Shown: positions 6,205 through 13,516, counted from the first letter of the stretch. The stretch: DNA of 13,520 bases from DAOUAJ01 sp034433615 (GCA_034433615.1 DAOUAJ010000120.1:1-13520); one strand, 5' to 3'. Numbers and translations: made by a program. Notes: generated from the letters alone by a model not told the origin.

Positions 6205-9200
6205 TCATGATCCCCTGCGCCCCACTTCCACCGCCACCCGGCTAACCTGCCCCCCCTGATCCAGCACGATCTCCGTCTCGGCAACGGGATCAGAGGGCAG
6301 GGCCGCCCCATCCAGAGCCAGTTCCACGTCAACGACCCGGCCCGGCTTAATCACCAGCAGGTCATGGTTCACTCGCAGCCACCCGGCCTGGGGCCGGACA
6401 ATCACTGACAGTGGCGCGTAGCCAGCATTGCGCAAATGCAATGCCGGCGGGGTCTCCCCCAATGCCCAGGCCAGCCGCGGCGGCTCGATCTCCAATTGGC
6501 CGCTGAGATGGATCTCAATGCGCACGTCCACCTGCTCCCGACCGGCATTGCTACTCACTTCCAACGCTCCCTCGACCAGTGTCTCACCCTCCCGCAGGCC
6601 ATCCGGCACGGCGCGCACGGTAATCGGTTGCTGGCCCCCGGTGGGGATGCGGAATTCAGCCGGCTCAGCCGTCAGCCAGCCTGTCCTGCCTGTCCTGGCC
6701 GACAGGCCAGGGTGGCCAGGCACAGGGGGCACCGTCACTCGCACTGTGCCGGTGAGGTCGCCCACGCCGCGGTTGAACAGGCTGAGGACCCCCTCGGCCG
6801 GCGCATAGTTGACGCTGACACCCAGGTCCAGCAGCGGCGGCACCACCCATAACTGTGGCCGGGCGATAGCGACATGGCCGCGCACGACTTGCTCGCCTGC
6901 ATCGCTTTCCACGGTCAAGACGACGTCCACCTCATCCTGCTCGGCGGGCACGGCCAACCCGTAGGCATACAGGTGTACTTGCGAGGTCTCGCCCGGCGAG
7001 GTGATGCCCTGGGGCGTGGTCACCTCCAGCCAGAGCGCGTCGCCGGAGAGAGACCAGGTCAGCGGCCCCGTGCCGGGGTTGCTGATGTACAACGTCGCCT
7101 GCCCCACCCCCTGGCGCGGGATCGCGCCGAAGTCGAGGAACTCCGGCGTCACCCGCAGCTCCGGCTTGTACACCACCAGCGAGAGAGGCACTTCCCGCCA
7201 CCCGGCGTTGCTCTCGATGCGTACCCCCGGCACGGCGCGCCAGTCACCGCCGTGGAGCATCTCCTCCGTATGGGCTTCCACACTCACCCGCGCCGATTCC
7301 CCCGGTGGACAGGCGACCTCAGCCGGCTCGACGCGCAGCCAGGGGAAGAGACTCTCCAGTCGCGCGGTCAGAGGCATCGTCCCCCGGTTAGCCAGGCGCA
7401 GGGTGACGCTGCACACCTCGCCCCACCCGGCCTCGCCCAGTTCCAGGGAGATCGGCTTGATCTGCAGCTCAGGCGCCAGGACGTCCACTGAAGCCGCTAT
7501 CACCCGGCGTCCTGCGTTGGTCTCAATAACCAACGCCTCGCCCAGAGCGGTACGCCCGGGCGGGAGATCGTCCAGGTGGGCACGCACGGAGACGGGTAAC
7601 GACTCGCCGGGCGGACAGGTGATCATCTCAGGTGTCACGCTGAGCCACGGGCAGCGGGCAAGCAGCCGTCCCTCCAGCATGGCGGTGCCGGAGTTGATGA
7701 TGGTCATGGTCATCTCGGCCGGCGCGCCGCGCTCTCGCTCGCCCCAGAGCAGCGCGGTCGGCGAGATTGCCAGCCCCGGCTCGGCCCAGTGCCAGCGCGC
7801 CGACAGCCGGGCCTGGCCGTAGTCGCTGTCTACCGCCAGGACGTTGGCCGCCTCCTGGATCTCCGCCGGCGCCAGCTCGCTGTGAAACCGCACGCGGACG
7901 GTCTGCTGCCCCCCCGCCCCCACGTGAAACTGCTGCGGACTAACCGACAGCCAGGTGACAGCACTCTTCACCGCCCCCTCGATCTCCCCGCCACCCTGGT
8001 TGGCGATCAGGAGCTCAGCTTGGGCGATCTGGCCGCGCTGGACCTCACCAAAGTTGAGTGCGGTCGGGCTGATAGTCAGCGTGGGCACGACGAGGCTGGC
8101 AGACGCCGAGACCCATGCCTCCCCGCGATTGGTGATCACGCGCAACCCGCCCTGGCTGCCCGCTGTTCCTGGCCCAAGGGCGGGTACAGCGCCCTCCTCT
8201 TCCAGCGGCAGCCGGTTGCCCAGGGCGGCGACGACGACGCGTGCTTCCTCGCCCGACCCGCAGGTGAAGCGTTCATCGCGCACGTCCAGCCACGGCAGCT
8301 CACTCACCACCTCTCCCACCAGCACGCCCGGCCCCGTGTTGCGGATGCGCAAAGCGGTCCGTTTAGCCACCCGGCGGGTCAGCTCGCCGAAGGCCAGCCG
8401 TTGAGGCGAGACAGTAAAGCCGGGGGTAGACGGGACCGCGCCGATCTTCGTCAGCCAGCGGGCCACCATCACCTGCCGCCCCAGTGCGTCCTCCATCTCC
8501 CCCCGGGCCAGCAGCGTTTCGGCCTCCATGATGGCCGCTTCAATCCGTTCCGCCACGTCCGTCGCCCCCTCCTTTGTCAGCCGGCCAGCCTCCCGCTGTA
8601 GCCAGGCGATGGTCTGTCCGCCGTAGAATCGGCGTACGGCGCGCAGCCAGTCCGCCCCGGCCTGCCCGGCCAGTTGGGCGCACAGGGATGCCCAGGGATC
8701 GCGTAGGGGTTGCTGAACGATGGTGGGTGCGAGGGATCGGTCTCTCGGAGATTGAAGAGGCGTGACGGAGAGGCCAGGCGCAGCCTTCGTCAACGCTTCG
8801 CGCATGGCCTGGGCCGATGGGAACCGACGTTCTGGATCACGCTGACGCGCTCGTCGCACGATCTCTGCCAGCGTGGGCGGCAGCTCGTTCAGGCGGATGG
8901 GAGGCTGATTAGGGGCCTGACGGGTGAGCAGGTAGTAGAGCAGCCCGCCCAGCGCGTAGAGGTCGCTGCGGGGGTCTGCCTCCCAGCGCTCTCGCTGCTC
9001 CGGCGCGGCGTAGCCGGGGCTGCCCTGATAGCGCGGTGTCCCCCTCTCCCACGGCATAAACCAGGCGCTCAGCCCAAAATCCACCAGTTTAACCTGTCCG
9101 TCCGAGGTAACCATCACGTGGCTGGGGTTCAGGTCACCGAAGATGAGCGGGGGGTTCTGGCTGTGGAGGACGGCCAGCGCATCACAAATCTGCGCAACCC

Positions 9201-9735
9201 AGGCGACAGCGTTGACCTCACTGACCTCCGCGGCCGGGTCGGCGACCAGATGGCGGAGGGTACGCCCGCGCACCCATTCCATGACCAGGTAGGAGCTACC
9301 GGCCTGAAGGAACATGTCCTGGATGCGGGCCAGGTGAGGGTGGCGGATCTGCGCCCAACGTACGGCCTCAGCATGGAACGAGCGTTGGGCTTCGTCACGC
9401 TCGAAATCGTCGGACAAGCGACGGGGATTGAACTCTTTGATGACGCACAGACGACTCAGGCCCTGGTCGCGGGCCAGGTAGACGGCCGTGGCGTGCCCAC
9501 GCTTCAACCGCTTCTCGATGGCATAGCGCCCCTGCAGAGTCGTGGGAGCCTCGAACAGCTCCTCGAACGAGAGCGGGTCCCTCAGCCGGGCTCCGCAGCG
9601 GGCACAGCGGCGGGTGCCCATCGGCGTGGGCGCGCCACAATGGGGACAGCGTGTGCGGAGAGGCAGCCCGCACGACAGGCAAAAATCGGTCTCATAAGGT
9701 TGCTCGGCTCCACATTTTGGACAATCCAACGGCAT
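6205..9735 (-). CDS. Zinc-ribbon / Ser-Thr kinase-like / tandem Ig-like repeat protein
   Basis: This 1176-residue, apparently cytosolic protein has no membrane segment. Two zinc ribbons open it (C5, C8, C19, C22 and C30, C33, C44, C47). A Hanks-type kinase-like domain covers about 71-318, with K100 in CVIKEF, E123 as the likely helix-C acid, D219FG and A244PE. A helical linker follows (about 345-432). Seven Ig-like repeats start near 441, 552, 654, 756, 858, 959 and 1080. Most carry a xxSPxxLxFG opening, a central WLxVxP and an ASPM/SPD-2/Hydin- or BACON-like look. The catalytic region is degenerate: the glycine loop keeps one glycine (KRGHATAVY), HRD is FGD (199-201), and DLKPxN is DLNPSH (N203, H206). 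Activity is therefore uncertain; a scaffold or pseudokinase role is possible. An AGGAG directly abuts the ATG, and an in-frame stop two codons upstream excludes an earlier start. Repeat 6 holds an extra segment encoded by a palindromic element. Confidence 0.85.
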   Translation of the reverse strand: MPLDCPKCGAEQPYETDFCLSCGLPLRTRCPHCGAPTPMGTRRCARCGARLRDPLSFEELFEAPTTLQGRYAIEKRLKRGHATAVYLARDQGLSRLCVIKEFNPRRLSDDFERDEAQRSFHAEAVRWAQIRHPHLARIQDMFLQAGSSYLVMEWVRGRTLRHLVADPAAEVSEVNAVAWVAQICDALAVLHSQNPPLIFGDLNPSHVMVTSDGQVKLVDFGLSAWFMPWERGTPRYQGSPGYAAPEQRERWEADPRSDLYALGGLLYYLLTRQAPNQPPIRLNELPPTLAEIVRRARQRDPERRFPSAQAMREALTKAAPGLSVTPLQSPRDRSLAPTIVQQPLRDPWASLCAQLAGQAGADWLRAVRRFYGGQTIAWLQREAGRLTKEGATDVAERIEAAIMEAETLLARGEMEDALGRQVMVARWLTKIGAVPSTPGFTVSPQRLAFGELTRRVAKRTALRIRNTGPGVLVGEVVSELPWLDVRDERFTCGSGEEARVVVAALGNRLPLEEEGAVPALGPGTAGSQGGLRVITNRGEAWVSASASLVVPTLTISPTALNFGEVQRGQIAQAELLIANQGGGEIEGAVKSAVTWLSVSPQQFHVGAGGQQTVRVRFHSELAPAEIQEAANVLAVDSDYGQARLSARWHWAEPGLAISPTALLWGERERGAPAEMTMTIINSGTAMLEGRLLARCPWLSVTPEMITCPPGESLPVSVRAHLDDLPPGRTALGEALVIETNAGRRVIAASVDVLAPELQIKPISLELGEAGWGEVCSVTLRLANRGTMPLTARLESLFPWLRVEPAEVACPPGESARVSVEAHTEEMLHGGDWRAVPGVRIESNAGWREVPLSLVVYKPELRVTPEFLDFGAIPRQGVGQATLYISNPGTGPLTWSLSGDALWLEVTTPQGITSPGETSQVHLYAYGLAVPAEQDEVDVVLTVESDAGEQVVRGHVAIARPQLWVVPPLLDLGVSVNYAPAEGVLSLFNRGVGDLTGTVRVTVPPVPGHPGLSARTGRTGWLTAEPAEFRIPTGGQQPITVRAVPDGLREGETLVEGALEVSSNAGREQVDVRIEIHLSGQLEIEPPRLAWALGETPPALHLRNAGYAPLSVIVRPQAGWLRVNHDLLVIKPGRVVDVELALDGAALPSDPVAETEIVLDQGGQVSRVAVEVGRRGS
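6680..6726. repeat. 47-bp palindromic element, copy 2, inside the kinase-like gene
   Basis: The core CCTGGCC-GACA-GGCCAGG (6694-6711) is a 7-bp inverted repeat. The outer ends CCTGT (6680-6684) and ACAGG (6722-6726) are also complementary, and GCC/GGC pairs lie between them with bulges. On the coding strand it is read as HPGLSAR followed by TGRTG. It falls just before the conserved WL of Ig-like repeat 6, where the sister repeats have no counterpart. Confidence 0.55.
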
Positions 9736-9916
9736 CTCCTACATTCTTTGCTATGTTAGACCAACAAAGTGTGCGAGTGACTTGGCTGATAAGAGGCGAG
9801 TGTCAAACGTAATCGCCTTTATATTACACCTTCTTTTGCTGTTAGCCCTTGACGTCTACCGTACTCTTCGCGACCGATTATGCTCCCAATGCGGTTAGCT
9901 ATCGGCTTTTAGCCCA

Positions 9917-9940
9917 TGGTCTTCTGAGAGGCGAAGACCA
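9917..9940. repeat. 8-bp inverted repeat downstream of the D-lyxose isomerase gene
   Basis: TGGTCTTC (9917-9924) and GAAGACCA (9933-9940) form a perfect 8-bp stem with an 8-base loop. It is about 90 bp past the isomerase stop. No T-run follows on either strand, so a terminator role is only a possibility. Confidence 0.4.
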
Positions 9941-9955
9941 CAAGTACGGGTCACA

Positions 9956-10018
9956 AGCAGCCGTCAGCCTTCAGCCAGAGCGGCTGATCGCTAATCGCTG
10001 ATTGCTGATTGCTATTTT
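9956..10018. repeat. Period-7 repeat array with inverted halves
   Basis: Nine consecutive 7-mers keep register. The left half has AGCAGCC, GTCAGCC and TTCAGCC (9956-9976). The centre, AGAGCGG (9977-9983), is followed by CTGATCG, CTAATCG, CTGATTG, CTGATTG and CTATTTT (9984-10018). The left units are roughly the reverse complement of the right ones, so TCAGCC-AGAGC-GGCTGA (9971-9987) forms a stem at the junction. It begins 13 bp after the stop codon of the D-lyxose isomerase gene and may shape the 3' end of that transcript. Confidence 0.7.
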
Positions 10019-10031
10019 CAGGACGGCGTAA

Positions 10032-10574
10032 TCACCGGACGACCGTGGCACGCTGGATGTCGGGATCGGTGAAGATGTCCGACTCGTCCCGACTGCGGGT
10101 GGAGAACTCCGACACCACGGCCCCCTCGTCGCCAGCCTGGAACCAGTGAAGCGTGTTCGACATCAGGGTATACTGATCACCGGGGTTGAGGACGATCTCA
10201 TGCCATACGGTGTAGGTGTTTTCCCGCCCTTTGGGCGGACGCCCTTTGGGGGTAGAGGTGGGCTCCCCTGGGACGTACAGGAACACCTGCCCCCAGCGGC
10301 AACGAAACGTCTCCTCCTTACCTGGCTCGCCCGCAACGGGCGGGTGACGATGCTCCGGGCAGGTCTGCCGTGGAAAGAGCACCAACTCTTTGGCACACAC
10401 TCGCTCGGTGTTTACGTACACCACAATTTCCAGACCCGTGTTCATCAGGTCCCCCAGTCCGAAGTCTGCCACCTCGATGTTAGCAGCTTCCTCCGGTGTG
10501 ATCACGATGCCGGCCCGATCCAGGTACTCCTTGGCTCGTTTCTGGGCCGTTAAAAGCTCTTCACGTGAGATCAT
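10032..10574 (-). CDS. D-lyxose isomerase-type cupin (sugar isomerase)
   Basis: The 180-residue protein matches the D-lyxose isomerase family (DUF1498 cupins), Mn-dependent enzymes that interconvert D-lyxose and D-xylulose and often D-mannose and D-fructose. Visible family motifs, numbered from the chosen start, are CPEHRHPP with H75 and H77, GKEETFRCRWG with E88, and NTLHWFQAGDEGAVVSEFST with H143. Together these give the HxH...E...H cupin metal site, and the family ending DIFTDPDIQR is present. ATG 10572-10574 is chosen because GGGAGGA lies five bases upstream (10580-10586); an in-frame ATG six codons earlier has no ribosome binding site. It lies in line with the fucose-isomerase-like and aminotransferase genes, which suggests a shared sugar pathway. 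The natural substrate is not certain. Confidence 0.88.
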   Translation of the reverse strand: MISREELLTAQKRAKEYLDRAGIVITPEEAANIEVADFGLGDLMNTGLEIVVYVNTERVCAKELVLFPRQTCPEHRHPPVAGEPGKEETFRCRWGQVFLYVPGEPTSTPKGRPPKGRENTYTVWHEIVLNPGDQYTLMSNTLHWFQAGDEGAVVSEFSTRSRDESDIFTDPDIQRATVVR

Positions 10575-10619
10575 GGTCTTCCTCCCAATCAATGTGTAAG
10601 ACGCTGGATCACTGTCCCA

Positions 10620-10715
10620 TCAAAAGGCATTCATCTTCTGTCGAACTAGCGAGCGCGCGAGCTCCACCAGGCGTAGGAACATCCACAGGCTGTTGCGCAG
10701 ATGTTTCGTGGCCAC
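10620..10715 (-). CDS. Possible 31-codon small ORF with a perfect Shine-Dalgarno
   Basis: On the minus strand AGGAGG (10715-10720) is followed by an open frame that ends TGA at 10620-10622. A GTG overlaps the last base of the AGGAGG. ACG at 10707-10709 has the ideal five-base spacing but is not a normal start codon. Read from the GTG, the peptide is basic and amphipathic, with LWMFLRLVELARSLVRQKM in the middle. It sits in the 174-bp gap between two isomerase genes. It could be a real small protein, a leader peptide, or a small gene whose ATG has decayed to ACG. No family is recognised. Confidence 0.25.
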   Translation of the reverse strand: MATKHLRNSLWMFLRLVELARSLVRQKMNAF

Positions 10716-10748
10716 CTCCTCTAATTGGTAAATGCGCCTCAACCCATC

Positions 10749-12068
10749 TCAGGTCATCGTGGCATGTTCGCAACCGGCCAGCCCCGCCAGATTGGCCAGC
10801 GGCCGCCGCAGATCCCCGTAGGCGGCCATCCAGTGGTGCCCCAGCCCTTCGGCCACGATCCAGCGCAGGAGGTCGCGATAATCGGACTGAAATCGCACGC
10901 GCAGTGGATTGCCGGGGAAGACCATATCGGTTTCCACCGCCTCGCCGAACATCACGCCCATCCGATAGCCGCCCAGGGTGGGCACGAGGTTGACCAGCGT
11001 CACCGGGCCAGGCCGGGCCGGGAAGAGCGCGCACACACCTCGATCCATCAGCCGCACCGGTCCCAGCGTGATCTGAAGGCGATCGGCTGCCAGCGAGAAG
11101 CCGCCGTTTCCACAATGCGAGAAGACGATGACGTTCTCCGCTGCGATGGGATCGAGCAGATCGGTGTTGTGCACCGGTTGTCCCGTCAGCGTCGTCAGCA
11201 TCAGCATCCCCAGCGCGCCGTTGACGTCCCCCTCGCACGCGACGGGGATCCCCTCCTCGGCCAGCAGTGAGATGGGCAGACAGACCTTGCCCATCAGATG
11301 CGGGTAGCACCCTGCGGCCACCGCGCTCAGCCCGAGCTCTTCGATCATCCCCTTCAAGGCCACGTAGACCTGCATCGCCTCGATGCCGGCCTCCCAGGCT
11401 GCCGTCACCCGCCCCACTTCGCCCGTGAGCCGTTCCCATCGTTCGATCACCGATTCGGCGGGCACGCGCGCGGCCCGATCCAAAAAGACCTGGCTGTCCA
11501 TCCCCACCACGCGCGGCCCGAAGATCCGTTTCAACGCCAGCTCGTGGGCGGTCGTCTCGGTCATCCCCTCGACGCGATGGCCCAGGTAGCCGATGCGGAC
11601 GCGCCGCAGCCGGCGGCGCAGCGCTGCCGCCCGCGCGAAGTCCCAAGCCCGTTGCAGCCCTTCTGGCGATCCCACTTCCTCAAAGAGGAAACAGTGAGGC
11701 CGGCCAAGCTGCTTCAGCATGAAGCAGAGCTGCTGCATCCCGCACAGCGATCCCGTCTCCATCCCCGGCCGCGCCCAGGCGATCACCGGCACATCGCACT
11801 CCTCCAGCAGGTCTAGAACCAGGTAATCCTCAAACCATGAAGCGGCCACCACGCAGACGGCGTCCACCCGCTGATCGTAGAAGAATCGCCCCGCTGTCAC
11901 TGCTGAGGCCGGGTCAGTGGCTAACTGGGGTGATGGGCACAGCTCCAGCCCATCGAACCTGGCCATCGCCAACGCCCTTTGCAGCCGATCCAACAGCTCA
12001 GACGCCTCACGAGCGCCCACCTCCAGCGGGCTGGCCACCGCGGTGAGGCCGAGACGAACTGGGTTCAT
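10749..12068 (-). CDS. L-fucose/L-arabinose isomerase-family protein
   Basis: The 439-residue protein has the FucI/AraA-like fold, Mn-dependent aldose-ketose isomerases, and is close to the fucose-isomerase-like group of about 440-480 residues. Key segments are ACEGDVNGALGMLMLTTLTG (277-296) with E279, a PVHNTDLL stretch with D303, VIVFSHCGNGG (313-323), YRMGVMFGEA (368-377) and GLGHHWMAAYGD (408-419). E279, D303 and H411/H412 are the likely metal ligands by position. The ATG at 12066-12068 is chosen because GGGAGGAG lies five bases upstream (12074-12081); a TTG five codons earlier overlaps that site. The true sugar is unknown, and related proteins of this group act on varied or undefined sugars. 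It follows the aminotransferase after 93 bp and precedes the D-lyxose isomerase. Confidence 0.85.
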   Translation of the reverse strand: MNPVRLGLTAVASPLEVGAREASELLDRLQRALAMARFDGLELCPSPQLATDPASAVTAGRFFYDQRVDAVCVVAASWFEDYLVLDLLEECDVPVIAWARPGMETGSLCGMQQLCFMLKQLGRPHCFLFEEVGSPEGLQRAWDFARAAALRRRLRRVRIGYLGHRVEGMTETTAHELALKRIFGPRVVGMDSQVFLDRAARVPAESVIERWERLTGEVGRVTAAWEAGIEAMQVYVALKGMIEELGLSAVAAGCYPHLMGKVCLPISLLAEEGIPVACEGDVNGALGMLMLTTLTGQPVHNTDLLDPIAAENVIVFSHCGNGGFSLAADRLQITLGPVRLMDRGVCALFPARPGPVTLVNLVPTLGGYRMGVMFGEAVETDMVFPGNPLRVRFQSDYRDLLRWIVAEGLGHHWMAAYGDLRRPLANLAGLAGCEHATMT

Positions 12069-12091
12069 GGCCGCTCCTCCCAACGTACTGC

Positions 12092-12158
12092 ATCGTCCGT
12101 CGTCCTTAGTCTATGGTCCATAGCCCGCAAGCTTTACGTAACACAGAACACGCAGCAC
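12092..12158. repeat. Two adjacent period-7 blocks in the aminotransferase-isomerase gap
   Basis: Block one has ATCGTCC, GTCGTCC, TTAGTCT, ATGGTCC and ATAGCCC in register (12092-12126), and includes a perfect 13-base palindrome CTATGG-T-CCATAG (12111-12123). Block two has GTAACAC, AGAACAC and GCAGCAC in register (12138-12158). The 11 bases between them are not a multiple of seven, so the two blocks are in different registers with different units. Together they fill most of the 93-bp gap. Confidence 0.6.
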
Positions 12159-12161
12159 GCG

Positions 12162-13397
12162 CTAGAGATATTTCCTCGCCACCCGCCGAAACTCCTCGGC
12201 CCGCGCGTCCACTACGTCGAACCCATCTCGCATCGTCACGCCAAAGGCGGAGCCCAGGCCGGGGTCGGACACGCCGATGCTGATGTTGATCGAGCGGGAG
12301 AGGAGATCGTCGGTCTGGGGGAGCATCCCTTTCCAGTACTTCACCTCGCCGCCCTTGTAGTATGGGCAGGTGAAAGGACACCCTTCGGGCGTGATGGTGC
12401 GCTTCTCCAGGATTTGCTCCATATTCGAATACACATGCCAGCCTGAATCGGCCACCACCTTGGTGCCCAGCTCTCCGGCGATCTTGCGCGCGATCTCCTC
12501 GCTGGGCAGGATGACCGTGAGCAGCGTGGCGCACTCCCCTTCGGGATCGGTGATCTCCCGGAACTCCAGGCCGGGCAGGTCGGCGATGGCCTCCTTGAAC
12601 CGCCGCTTGTTGGCCCGCAGATGGGACAGGATCGCCTCCAGCTTGCGCAACTGGGCCAGCAACACGGCTGCGGTCAGCTCGGTCATGCGGAAGTCCAGGC
12701 CGACGAAGGGACGTCGCCCGATCTCAACCCCCATGCGCAGGGGTGAATGCCCCTGGTCGTGAAAGCCGAAGAAGCGACGGTAAGCTGCCTCATCGTTGGT
12801 GACCACCATGCCTCCATCGCCAGCGGTAATGGTCTTGAAGATGTTGAAGCTGTAGGTGCCGGCGTCGCCAATGGAGCCAACTCGTCGCCCTTTGTAGCTC
12901 GCCCCGAACGCCTGGGCGCAGTCCTCGATGAGCAAAAGGTTGTGCTCATCGGCGATGGCCTTCAGCTCGTCGAGCCGCGCGGGGTTCCCCAGCATGTGAA
13001 CGGCCATGATCGCCTTCGTGCGTGGCGTGATCTTGCGGCGCACATCGGCAGGGTCCAGATTGAACGTGCGGTCTACCTCGGCCAGGATCGGGATGGCGCG
13101 GGCGTAGATGACGGACGACATGCTGGCGATGAAAGTGTAGCCGGGCACGATGACCTCGTCGCCGGGGCCGACGCCCAGGCCGGCCAGCGCCACCAGCAGC
13201 GCGGTGGTGCCCGAGTTCACAGCCACCGCATGGCGGACGCCGACGAGCCGGGCCACCTCCTGTTCCAGGTGGTAGACTTTGGCCTTGAAGGCTGGGTTAT
13301 CCGGGCTGCCGTAGCGGAAGAGGTAGCCCGCCTCCAGCACCTCCAGCAGCTCTCGCTTTTCCTCCTCACCGATCAGTTCCATACCGGGACCGGGCAT
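12162..13397 (-). CDS. DegT/DnrJ/EryC1/StrS-family PLP-dependent sugar aminotransferase
   Basis: The 411-residue protein is a clear member of this family, which transfers an amino group, usually from glutamate or glutamine, to keto-sugars or keto-cyclitols. Hallmarks are NSGTTALLVAL at 61-71 (phosphate grip), GDEVIVPGYTFIAS at 79-92, D159 in LLIEDCAQAFGA (PLP pyridine contact), and SFNIFKTITAGDGG at 183-196 with the Schiff-base lysine K188. GLDFRMTELTAA marks the substrate side. The ATG is preceded by GGGAGGTG at good distance. It leads a same-strand set with two sugar isomerases, so a role in making or breaking down an amino-sugar or aminocyclitol is plausible. The substrate and direction cannot be read from the sequence. 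Confidence 0.9.
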   Translation of the reverse strand: MPGPGMELIGEEEKRELLEVLEAGYLFRYGSPDNPAFKAKVYHLEQEVARLVGVRHAVAVNSGTTALLVALAGLGVGPGDEVIVPGYTFIASMSSVIYARAIPILAEVDRTFNLDPADVRRKITPRTKAIMAVHMLGNPARLDELKAIADEHNLLLIEDCAQAFGASYKGRRVGSIGDAGTYSFNIFKTITAGDGGMVVTNDEAAYRRFFGFHDQGHSPLRMGVEIGRRPFVGLDFRMTELTAAVLLAQLRKLEAILSHLRANKRRFKEAIADLPGLEFREITDPEGECATLLTVILPSEEIARKIAGELGTKVVADSGWHVYSNMEQILEKRTITPEGCPFTCPYYKGGEVKYWKGMLPQTDDLLSRSINISIGVSDPGLGSAFGVTMRDGFDVVDARAEEFRRVARKYL

Positions 13398-13436
13398 GGT
13401 AACACCTCCCTAGTTTGGATTCATGGAAAGGGGCGA

Positions 13437-13516
13437 CAAGTTGACGAGGCAATGAGGCAACCAGTTAACAAGGCGACGAGGCGCCGAGGGCACCACCTCG
13501 TTGCCTTGTTGCCTCG
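13437..13516. repeat. Period-8 repeat array with inverted halves
   Basis: Ten consecutive 8-mers keep register. Direct units include CGAGGCAA (13445-13452), TGAGGCAA (13453-13460) and CAAGGCGA (13469-13476). The right end inverts to CCACCTCG (13493-13500), TTGCCTTG (13501-13508) and TTGCCTCG (13509-13516). As a result, 13467-13481 pairs with 13496-13510 over 15 positions with one G-T pair and a 14-base loop. It lies 40 bp upstream of the aminotransferase start, and the array may continue beyond the window. Confidence 0.7.

Larger units (their letters stand above)
9736..10031. other. 296-bp intergenic region between D-lyxose isomerase and kinase-like genes
   Basis: No supported gene is seen. 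It is more AT-rich than its surroundings near 9805-9840. It contains an isolated TTGACA on the minus strand (9801-9806) without a good -10, a hairpin at 9917-9940, and a period-7 array at 9956-10018. The kinase-like gene must have its promoter here or be read through from the isomerase, but no convincing pair of hexamers was found. Confidence 0.6.

Noticed and set aside
8710..9759. A 349-codon plus-strand frame opposite the kinase-like gene
   Set aside because: It is antisense to the zinc-ribbon and kinase-like coding region, with no start signal or family match.
9801..9806. TTGACA as the -35 of a promoter for the kinase-like gene
   Set aside because: No acceptable -10 hexamer lies 16-18 bp downstream, so the promoter is not supported.
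9890..9912. Very short plus-strand ORF in the 296-bp gap
   Set aside because: It has about ten codons, no Shine-Dalgarno and no context.
9956..10018. CRISPR array
   Set aside because: Units are 7 nt with no spacers and there are no cas genes; the same applies to the other short-period arrays.
10575..10592. Six extra N-terminal codons for the D-lyxose isomerase
   Set aside because: The upstream ATG lacks a ribosome binding site, whereas GGGAGGA is well spaced for the ATG at 10572-10574.
10609..11646. A 345-codon minus-strand frame overlapping the fucose-isomerase-like gene
   Set aside because: It is a shifted frame of the true gene; the translation is Arg/Gly/Ala-rich, and the true frame carries the isomerase motifs.
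12069..12083. TTG start extending the fucose-isomerase-like protein by five residues
   Set aside because: The extension would be made of the Shine-Dalgarno sequence itself, and the ATG at 12066-12068 has correct spacing.
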